Shown here: one piece after another, positions 58,421-64,000 of the stretch
Position numbering within the stretch: position 1 is the stretch's first letter
Layout: every line of letters starts with the position of its first letter
From: UBA1738 sp045538755
GTDB taxonomy: Bacteria > Bacillota > Clostridia > UBA1381
Direction: 5' to 3'
Assembly (NCBI GenBank): GCA_045538755.1
Contig: JAZQEC010000002.1
Location: 124,001-188,000 of the forward strand
Length of the DNA stretch: 64,000 bases
Translations under genes and position numbers: made by a program
Notes under the pieces: generated by a model
What the model was told of the DNA's origin: nothing
Database searches by the model: none
The model's input: the letters and a program-made list of their open reading frames with translations, nothing else

Positions 58421-58868
58421 AAAGCCTCCCTTGTGTAAAGGGAGGTGGCTCGAAGAGCCGGAGGGATTGTAAATGGATAGGAAACATAATAGTAAAATAG
58501 TTCCATTTGCAAAGGAACTCAGAAAAAATATGACAAAAGAAGAACGGCATTTGTGGTATGACTTCTTGAGAGAATATCCCGTGAAATTCACAAGGCAAAA
58601 AGTGTTAGGGAAATACATAGCAGATTTTTATTGTGCAAAAGCAAATGTTGTTATAGAGTTAGATGGTTCACAACACTACGAAGATGACGGGCTTATCAAT
58701 GATGAAAAAAGAACTACTTATTTAGAGCAATATGGGGTAGAAGTTATTAGAATATCAAATCTTGATGTTTTGAAAAACTTTGAGGGTGTGTGTATGTATA
58801 TTGATAATGCAGTTAAACAATCCCTCAGTCAGCTACGCTGACAGCTCCCTTTACACAAGGGAGCCTTT
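58421..58868. mobile_element. Small ITR element packaging a DUF559 gene
   Basis: The left end (58421-58470) and right end (58817-58868) are inverted copies of about 50 bp: AAAGCCTCCCTTGTGTAAAG and the inverted AAAGGCTCCCTTGTGTAAAG, each with an internal hairpin and ending GAGGGATTGT. The single gene begins 3 bases inside the left repeat and stops inside the right one. A shorter gene-less relative is at 59980-60110. Confidence 0.7.
58473..58841 (+). CDS. DUF559 endonuclease-like protein
   Basis: The protein has 122 residues. It has the DUF559 pattern of the PD-(D/E)xK/Vsr-like fold: LRKNMTKEERHLWYDFLREY, VLGKYIADFYCAKANVVIEL with IELDGSQHY, and a C-terminal VIRISNLDVLKN. The IADFY...IELDG...H residues would form the metal site. 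GGAGGG in the left terminal repeat serves as ribosome binding site, and the last eight codons lie in the right repeat. The nuclease may move or maintain the repeat family, much as RAYT proteins do for REP sequences. That is inference. Confidence 0.8.
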   Translation: MDRKHNSKIVPFAKELRKNMTKEERHLWYDFLREYPVKFTRQKVLGKYIADFYCAKANVVIELDGSQHYEDDGLINDEKRTTYLEQYGVEVIRISNLDVLKNFEGVCMYIDNAVKQSLSQLR

Positions 58869-58870
58869 GA

Positions 58871-58930
58871 AAAGTTGCATCTAAACCTTATACCTCGCCA
58901 TATAAAGATGTCGAATGTTGTCGAAAGGAG
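58871..58930 (+). repeat. TTGCATCTAAACCTTAT repeat, copy 1
   Basis: One of four related segments (also 59434-59495, 59921-59975 and 60112-60160). Shared core is TTGCATCTAAACCTTAT, then CCTCGC or GTCGC and, in copies 1 and 2, ATGTCGAAT...GTCGAAAGGAG, which supplies the ribosome binding site of the following gene. Confidence 0.65.
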
Positions 58931-58940
58931 GATGAGGTGA

Positions 58941-59396
58941 TTGAATAAGAAATTTAGTGTAATTAGCGAAAACAATCTTAAGTATATTGATTTTCATGAT
59001 TGCGAATGTTCAAGATTGTATTATGAAAATTATACCCTCGTATTTGAAATGGATTGGATGGAAGTTTTATCAGAACATCCTATGAATCCGCACGACAAAG
59101 CTCATCAATCAGGTGAGGGAATGGTAATGCTTCAACTGCCTACGATAGAGCAATTAGTTCTGTATAAAAACAATAGTGAAATTATTTCTGTTAATGATTT
59201 AAATAATGTCGATTTCCGAGATACTATATTGTTGCAGTATGGTGAAAGTAAAACCAATGATGGTTATAAGGCTAAAATATATTTGCTCTTCAACAATAAT
59301 AAAGAGTTCGATAGTGCTTTAATTGAAATTAGTTATAATAAATCAGTCGCTATGTGGGATGAACTAAAAGATGTATCTTGGTTTGAAGTGAAGTGA
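58941..59396 (+). CDS. Hypothetical protein, 151 residues
   Basis: It starts at TTG after AAAGGAGGATGAGG, which lies at the end of repeat copy 1. The sequence is acidic and probably beta-rich (YTLVFEMDWMEVLSEHPMNP, then QYGESKTNDGYKAKIYLLFN) without membrane helices. I do not recognise the family; the size and composition would suit a small immunity-like protein, but nothing specific supports that. Confidence 0.5.
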   Translation: MNKKFSVISENNLKYIDFHDCECSRLYYENYTLVFEMDWMEVLSEHPMNPHDKAHQSGEGMVMLQLPTIEQLVLYKNNSEIISVNDLNNVDFRDTILLQYGESKTNDGYKAKIYLLFNNNKEFDSALIEISYNKSVAMWDELKDVSWFEVK

Positions 59397-59433
59397 ATTT
59401 TTTTTGTTCCTAACTCAACATAAATTACGGCTA

Positions 59434-59495
59434 AAAGGGTTTGCATCTAAACCTTATGTGTCGCAATTGAGATATGTCGAATTTTGGCGAAAGGA
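59434..59495 (+). repeat. TTGCATCTAAACCTTAT repeat, copy 2
   Basis: It contains GGGTTTGCATCTAAACCTTA, then TGTCGAATTTTGGCGAAAGG, placed exactly like copy 1 relative to the next gene's start. Confidence 0.65.
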
Positions 59496-59506
59496 GTGGT
59501 ATATGT

Positions 59507-59920
59507 ATGGGATTTAATATTACATTGATAGATGTTTTGAAAATGTTGGTGGTAGTCATTCTGGTAATAGTATTTTTCATACCAAAGAAAAAGGAATATG
59601 AATATAATTCTCTTGACAAAAAAGGTGTTATTTTCAATGTTATACTATCAATCATATATGTGCCATTGTCAATTATAGGAGTTTTTACAATATTTTTTGC
59701 GGATGCTCCCGCAGAAATAAATTCTTCGTTAAAGAATTTACTTATAGATATAATTATTTGGCTTGGGTTTTCTATTCCACTTTTATCAATTGCAAGTGTT
59801 TTCACATCGGTACTAGCAAGAAAAAGAGGAAAGAGTAAATTTAGTTTTATAATTCAATTTTTACCTATTCCTGTTTTTGTAATAATGTTGATTTTAATGC
59901 TTTTTATGGATAGAGCATAA
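59507..59920 (+). CDS. Hypothetical membrane protein, 137 residues
   Basis: Four predicted membrane helices (VLKMLVVVILVIVFFIP; NVILSIIYVPLSIIGVFTIF; LIDIIIWLGFSIPLLSIASV; FIIQFLPIPVFVIMLILML). GAAAGGAG from repeat copy 2 precedes it. No family is recognised. It ends at repeat copy 3. Confidence 0.5.
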   Translation: MGFNITLIDVLKMLVVVILVIVFFIPKKKEYEYNSLDKKGVIFNVILSIIYVPLSIIGVFTIFFADAPAEINSSLKNLLIDIIIWLGFSIPLLSIASVFTSVLARKRGKSKFSFIIQFLPIPVFVIMLILMLFMDRA

Positions 59921-59975
59921 AAAGGTTTGCATCTAAACCTTATGCCTCGCAATATGTATATGTGGAATAATGATG
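59921..59975 (+). repeat. TTGCATCTAAACCTTAT repeat, copy 3
   Basis: AAGGTTTGCATCTAAACCTT here is a perfect seven-bp stem with a six-base loop. It directly precedes the 131-bp MITE-like element. Confidence 0.65.
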
Positions 59976-59979
59976 AAAA

Positions 59980-60110
59980 AAAGCCTTCCCTGTGTAAGGG
60001 GAGGTGGGTTGCAAAGCAACTCGGATGAGGTGAAAAGCAATTACGATTGCTTTCGCAATCTACACCTCACCACCGCCTGCGGCGGAGCCTCTCCTCAAGG
60101 AGAAGCCTTT
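59980..60110. mobile_element. 131-bp MITE-like copy of the DUF559 element family
   Basis: The ends AAAGCCTTCCCTGTGTAAGG and inverted AAAGGCTTCTCCTTGAGGAG resemble the termini at 58421 and 58868; GAGGTG occurs inverted near each inner edge. The centre has a small hairpin (GCAATTACGATTGC) but no gene. It is a probable non-autonomous derivative. Confidence 0.6.
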
Positions 60111-60111
60111 G

Positions 60112-60215
60112 AAAGGTTTGCATTGAAACCTTATGTGTTTCAAGACGTGTATCAGATTGCCCAAAATGCAGAAAAACAGTTTTTTGTCGTTCCAAAAGGG
60201 TTAAACAATAAATAA
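60112..60215 (+). pseudogene. Repeat copy 4 and 3' remnant of a gene cut by the MITE
   Basis: The frame reads RFALKPYVFQDVYQIAQNAE and QFFVVPKGLNNK to a stop at 60215. It looks like the natural end of a protein whose upstream part is missing. Translating the other repeat copies in the same frame gives FASKPY-like peptides, so the repeats may be copies of this gene end. I do not recognise the protein. Confidence 0.4.
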
Positions 60216-60280
60216 ACAATCCTTTTTTCAAAATATAACAGAATGTAGTTTTTAAAAAAATAATGTTTTGGAGGTTAAAA

Positions 60281-60724
60281 ATGAAACTTGATTCTTGGAA
60301 AAAATCAATAAAGATTGGTGTTCTTGCAGGTGCAATCTCTTTTTTAGTTTATGCGCTTTTAGTTTTAGGGGCGGGATTCCTGACCGGCTGGCAGAATTTC
60401 TTTGTGGTGAATTTACCTGTTCAAAAAATCGGAAAGCTCTCCTGGGAGCTTTGTGCCGGTATTGGTGTTATTTTAGCCTCCTTGGTTCCGGTGTTTACAT
60501 TACGATATGAGAAAGTGAAGTATTTATTGCTCTATCTTGTAATAAGCATTTTGGCGCTGGTTTGGTTATACGGTGTGATGCTTTTCGTTTGGATGACTGT
60601 ATACCCTTTGTGGTGTCCCTTTGTCAGCCTTGATGCCGTGTATTATCTTTTCTTTTCCATTCCCATTGGTTCTGTTGTGGGAACGGTTGTAGCGATAGTA
60701 TTGCATGTTATGAATAAAGACTAA
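60281..60724 (+). CDS. Hypothetical membrane protein, 147 residues
   Basis: Four predicted membrane helices (GVLAGAISFLVYALLVLGAGF; LCAGIGVILASLVPVFTL; LLLYLVISILALVWLYGVMLF; YLFFSIPIGSVVGTVVAIVL). ATG 60281 follows TGGAGG. It lies 21 bases before the uracil-DNA glycosylase gene and is likely co-transcribed. Function unknown. Confidence 0.6.
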   Translation: MKLDSWKKSIKIGVLAGAISFLVYALLVLGAGFLTGWQNFFVVNLPVQKIGKLSWELCAGIGVILASLVPVFTLRYEKVKYLLLYLVISILALVWLYGVMLFVWMTVYPLWCPFVSLDAVYYLFFSIPIGSVVGTVVAIVLHVMNKD

Positions 60725-60745
60725 AGAATTCCGGAGGAAAAAATT

Positions 60746-61447
60746 ATGGTAAAATTTGATAATGATTGGGATGTTGTATTAAAAGGTGAATTTGACAAAC
60801 CTTATTATCTGAAGCTTCGTTCCTTTTTGGTTAATGAGTATTCTAATTATACGGTTTATCCGGATATGTATGACATTTTCAACAGCTTAAAGTTGACTCC
60901 TTATTCCAAAGTAAAAGCTGTTATCATCGGTCAGGACCCATATCACGGCAAAGGACAGGCCCACGGTCTTTCTTTTTCTGTCAAAAAAGGCGTTGACATT
61001 CCGCCGTCACTGATGAACATATATAAAGAGTTACATAATGACCTGGGATGTAAAATTCCGGGAAACGGTTTTTTGGAAAAATGGGCAAAGCAGGGTGTTC
61101 TTCTGTTAAACAATGTGTTAACTGTGCGTGAAAACGAAGCCAATTCTCATAAAGGCTGCGGTTGGGAAAATTTTACTGATGAAGTCATCCGTATGTTAAA
61201 CGGTCGGGATAAGCCAATCGTGTTTATTTTATGGGGCGCCAATGCAAAAACCAAAGAACGTCTGATTACAGCCCCCCAGCATCTGATTCTGAAAGCGGCG
61301 CATCCCAGCCCGCTGTCTGCGTATAACGGCTTTTGGGATTGTAAGCATTTTTCCAAAACCAATCAGTTTTTACAGATGACAGGGCAGACTCCCATTGATT
61401 GGCAAATTGAAGACGATATTGATAAACTGCCGGAATATCTGGTATAA
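60746..61447 (+). CDS. ung: Uracil-DNA glycosylase, family 1
   Basis: The protein has 233 residues. It removes uracil from DNA. The water-activating loop GQDPYHGKGQAHGLSFSV and the C-terminal HPSPLSAYNGF insertion loop are intact. CCGGAGG precedes the ATG. Confidence 0.95.
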   Translation: MVKFDNDWDVVLKGEFDKPYYLKLRSFLVNEYSNYTVYPDMYDIFNSLKLTPYSKVKAVIIGQDPYHGKGQAHGLSFSVKKGVDIPPSLMNIYKELHNDLGCKIPGNGFLEKWAKQGVLLLNNVLTVRENEANSHKGCGWENFTDEVIRMLNGRDKPIVFILWGANAKTKERLITAPQHLILKAAHPSPLSAYNGFWDCKHFSKTNQFLQMTGQTPIDWQIEDDIDKLPEYLV

Positions 61448-61455
61448 AACAGCAA

Positions 61456-61494
61456 AAAATCGGGTTGTTTTATTGATAAAAAGCAACCCGATTT
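61456..61494 (+). terminator. Terminator after ung
   Basis: AAATCGGGTTG pairs with CAACCCGATTT around an AT-rich loop. Confidence 0.65.
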
Positions 61495-61554
61495 CCCATA
61501 TTTTGATAAAATTAAAAATTTTTCAAAAAAATTAAAAAAAATTGAAAAAAGATA

Positions 61555-61583
61555 TTGACAAATTATAAGTTTTGTATTATAAT
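61555..61583 (+). promoter_or_regulatory. Consensus promoter of tRNA-Thr
   Basis: TTGACA, 17 bases, TATAAT: a perfect sigma-A promoter, with the tRNA beginning 15 bases later. Confidence 0.85.
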
Positions 61584-61598
61584 ATCATTCGTTGGTTG

Positions 61599-61674
<76 letters not shown>

Positions 61675-61677
61675 AGA

Positions 61678-61707
61678 AAAAAGACATCCCTTGGATGTCT
61701 TTTTTCT
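61678..61707 (+). terminator. Terminator of tRNA-Thr
   Basis: AAAAAAGACATCC and GGATGTCTTTTTT form a stem around CTT immediately after the tRNA. Confidence 0.75.
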
Positions 61708-61750
61708 GTTAATGCAAAGAAATGAAATTTATATGGGGGAGATTCTTGGT

Positions 61751-62950
61751 ATGCAGGAAGGGAAGAACAGAATCAGACTTACCGGCCGTTTTTATGTGGT
61801 AATCATTCTGGCGGTTTGTCTAATTGTTTCGTGTATTCTTTTTGGAAATGCTCAAAAAGAGAAAAAAATTGCAATTTCCAATGCGATTGAAACTGCGACT
61901 CAGTTAAGTCAGGGCTACTATTTTGAGGAAGCCCTACAGGTGCTTGCTGATTGTGGACATCAGTCTGCCGATGGAATTGTACAAGCTAAACAGGAGATTG
62001 AAGAACAGTTTTCTTCATTGACTGAGTATACGGGTCAGTTTTATCACGTATTTTTTCATAGCTTGGTTGTTTATCCGGAGCTTGCTTTTGACGATGATTA
62101 TAAGGCAGAAGGTTATGATATGTGGATGACTACGGTATCAGAGTTTCAAGCTATGCTTCCACAGCTTTATGAAAGAGGATTTATTCTGTATCCTATGAAT
62201 CTGATTCAAAAGGACAAGCCGGTTTTGCTTCCTCCGGGCAAAAAACCGCTGGTGATCTCGATTGATGATGTAAACTATTACGATTATATGGCAGGTGACG
62301 GTTTTGCAGATCGGCTGGTCGTGGATGAAAACGGAGAAATTGCTTGTGAAATTGTGACTCCTGAAGGAAACACCGAGCTTACATATAACGGTGATGTAAT
62401 GCCGATTTTGGATCAATTTGTAAAAGAACATCCTGATTTTTCCTTCCGTGGTGCAAAAGGTGTGGTTGCAGTAACCGGTTACGAGGGTGCATTCGGCTAC
62501 AACTTTATTAAAGCGGAAGGCGAAGAAAAAGAAACCTTAATCAAAGAAGCAACCAATGTTGCCAAGGCTCTGAAAAACACCGGTTGGTTGATCGCCTGTC
62601 ACAGCTATACCCATAATGATTATTTTAAAGACGGTACGGTTTCCAATGAAAACCTTCACTATGATACCAACCGTTTTAAAGAACGGATTTATGATGTGGT
62701 GTTGCAGCCGGATATTTATATCAGCCCCTTCGGTTACCATTTGCCGGAAGGAGATGAACGGTTAAGCTATCTGAAAAATATGGGTTATAATTATTTTTGT
62801 CCTGTAAGTGGTGCCATGCGTACTTTGTTTACCAAAGAAGGTGTTGTAATTCAGGAACGATTCAATCTGGACCGTTTTAATATGCGTAACCAAAAAGAAT
62901 TTATCAATAAAACCTTTTTTGATGTAGATTCGGTATATTACCGTAAATAA
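61751..62950 (+). CDS. Membrane-anchored polysaccharide deacetylase-like protein (NodB fold)
   Basis: The protein has 399 residues. An N-terminal membrane anchor (FYVVIILAVCLIVSCILFG) is followed by a helical repeat-like spacer (SQGYYFEEALQVLADCGHQS) and a NodB-type domain: VISIDDVNYYDYM at motif 1, ACHSYTHNDYFKDG at motif 2 and DIYISPFGYHLPEGD near motif 3. Such enzymes remove acetyl groups from cell-wall or surface glycans. ATG 61751 is about 10 bases after GGGGGA; upstream frames run into the tRNA terminator. Confidence 0.75.
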   Translation: MQEGKNRIRLTGRFYVVIILAVCLIVSCILFGNAQKEKKIAISNAIETATQLSQGYYFEEALQVLADCGHQSADGIVQAKQEIEEQFSSLTEYTGQFYHVFFHSLVVYPELAFDDDYKAEGYDMWMTTVSEFQAMLPQLYERGFILYPMNLIQKDKPVLLPPGKKPLVISIDDVNYYDYMAGDGFADRLVVDENGEIACEIVTPEGNTELTYNGDVMPILDQFVKEHPDFSFRGAKGVVAVTGYEGAFGYNFIKAEGEEKETLIKEATNVAKALKNTGWLIACHSYTHNDYFKDGTVSNENLHYDTNRFKERIYDVVLQPDIYISPFGYHLPEGDERLSYLKNMGYNYFCPVSGAMRTLFTKEGVVIQERFNLDRFNMRNQKEFINKTFFDVDSVYYRK

Positions 62951-62966
62951 TTTGTTTTACAAATTT

Positions 62967-63005
62967 AAAAAGCCTGCAGCACTTTTTTTGTGCTGCAGGC
63001 TTTTT
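62967..63005. terminator. Bidirectional terminator
   Basis: A perfect 16-bp stem (62967-62982 with 62990-63005) lies between two convergent genes and has A and T flanks on both sides. Confidence 0.85.
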
Positions 63006-63010
63006 CTGTA

Positions 63011-63865
63011 TTATCGGATATCCTCGGCAACTGTTTTTGGTGTTTCAAATAATTCCGTGGGGTTTTCCAATAGCTGTTTCAGGCGTTTGAATGCACGTGC
63101 ATAATAATGACCGTCACAGATTCGCTCGTCGCATACAACGGTGAAATCTATCACACGGTTGGCAACGGATTCTCCGGTTTTACTGATGGCGTAATCTGTA
63201 CGTTTTTTTCCCATGGCAATAAATACGGGAAGGGTTCCAAAATCATAGAGATGATGGTAAATCGGTGGCATTCCAAGGGATCCCATATTGGTGATAAATA
63301 ACGACCCGTGAAAAGGGCTCAGCTTAGTAAGAAAACGGGGCAACAGTCCGAAATAATCCAAAGTCTTTAAAAACCATACCGTGAATTTTAAAAGAATCTT
63401 TGGAAAGCTAATCAATACCTTGACCGCGGCATCCATTGCATTGTGATCGCCTTCTTGCTTGTTTACTTCCAGCTCTTTTGAAAGCTTTTCATAAATTTGT
63501 GTTGCGGAATCTAAAGGGGTTAGATATAGTTTGATAACAGTTTCCGGAGCATTTAAGGCAAATTCTTTTTTGATTGCCATACAGATTTCAATTCCGTTTC
63601 TTGCATAAAGCCGTTGTCCGCGGATGAAACGGTTGATTCCGGGAAGTTCAGAAACAACTCTGGTATAAGCTGCCATAAATATATGGATCATGCCAAAGGA
63701 CTTCATTCCTTCTGCGCGTTTGATACGAATCAAGTTTTCGCATTTTTGAATATTTACAGTTGCCGTAAACTGATTGGATGCGCCGTTACGGTTTGGCATA
63801 ATGAATGCGGCAACGGCATCCATAGGAGTTCCGGTTTTAATTCTTCGGCCTTCTTTACGTTGCAT
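63011..63865 (-). CDS. 2-oxoacid dehydrogenase E2-like acyltransferase lacking the catalytic His
   Basis: The protein has 284 residues. It has only the catalytic-domain fold of the CAT/E2p family (FTATVNIQKCENLIRIKRAE, then SLFITNMGSLGMPPIYHHL), with no lipoyl or E1-binding domain. The active-site motif HxxxDG reads ERICDG in VVCDERICDGHYYARA, so Glu replaces the usual His. An adjacent His (DGHYY) might substitute. The true substrate is unknown. GAGAGG precedes the ATG. Confidence 0.75.
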   Translation of the reverse strand: MQRKEGRRIKTGTPMDAVAAFIMPNRNGASNQFTATVNIQKCENLIRIKRAEGMKSFGMIHIFMAAYTRVVSELPGINRFIRGQRLYARNGIEICMAIKKEFALNAPETVIKLYLTPLDSATQIYEKLSKELEVNKQEGDHNAMDAAVKVLISFPKILLKFTVWFLKTLDYFGLLPRFLTKLSPFHGSLFITNMGSLGMPPIYHHLYDFGTLPVFIAMGKKRTDYAISKTGESVANRVIDFTVVCDERICDGHYYARAFKRLKQLLENPTELFETPKTVAEDIR

Positions 63866-64000
63866 GGGAGGGTTACCTCTCTTTTTTTATTGGTATTAAA
63901 CTGCCGATTGTTAGAGTAAAGATGGTAGATTTGTGACAGTTTTGTGAAAATTATGTGAACAGTATAACACAGTTTTCAACAAATTACAAGTATAAAATAC
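63866..64000. other. Intergenic region at window end
   Basis: AT-rich upstream region of the acyltransferase-like gene. No gene or clear promoter pair is evident before the window ends. Confidence 0.4.

Overview
The window looks like the chromosome of a low-GC, spore-forming member of the Clostridia. It carries a complete spoIIIA operon, ctsR-mcsA-mcsB-clpC, a T-box leader, sigma-A promoters of the TTGACA-N17-TATAAT type and a Gls24/Asp23 gene. I cannot name the species.

Layout. Positions 1-588 hold the tail of a phage-type lysin. From 1033 to 23351 lies a 22.3-kb integrative mobilizable element that splits a chromosomal tRNA-Leu(UAG) gene inside its anticodon loop. The 3' half is at 982-1032 and the 5' half at 23352-23386. 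The element ends are 19-bp inverted arms around a shared AA dinucleotide. It carries a DUF6017-like replication initiator, a MobP-type relaxase with a ribbon-helix-helix partner, a BRO/DinD-like protein, an ApeA-like HEPN candidate defence gene, a tyrosine recombinase, a SLOG protein, an internally deleted large serine recombinase, and its own intact tRNA-Leu(UAG) that can replace the broken host gene.

The core cargo (8463-20022) is a 12-gene, same-strand operon that encodes a complete, largely membrane-tethered ubiquitin-like conjugation system. It starts with an XRE regulator and a transmembrane ImmA-like protease. These are followed by two zinc-ribbon membrane proteins, a ubiquitin-like protein fused to a zinc ribbon and membrane helices, an E1, an E2 fused to membrane helices and an FHA domain, an HtrA-type protease, two JAMM peptidases (one with a LysM domain), a RING-like protein and a final zinc-ribbon protein. 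E1, E2 and JAMM signature residues are all present. Related Ubl/E1/E2/JAB/RING clusters have been predicted by comparative genomics, but I know of no functional work on this architecture.

After the element the chromosome is conventional: DUF4250 and an EamA transporter; argC-J-B-D-F plus an MBL hydrolase; rodA; a YARHG protein; carD, ispD, ispF; spoIIIAA-AH; asp23; ctsR-mcsA-mcsB-clpC (CtsR operator visible); an RlmD-like methyltransferase; traX-like and flavodoxin genes; a PurF homologue without its catalytic cysteine; pyk; mgtC; a T-box-controlled sodium symporter; a GtrA / GT-C / GH26-like envelope operon; and a truncated dagK. Positions 58180-60215 form a small repeat-rich accessory patch. 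It includes a DUF559 gene packaged exactly between 50-bp inverted repeats and a related 131-bp MITE-like copy. The window ends with ung, tRNA-Thr, a NodB-like deacetylase and an acyltransferase homologue.
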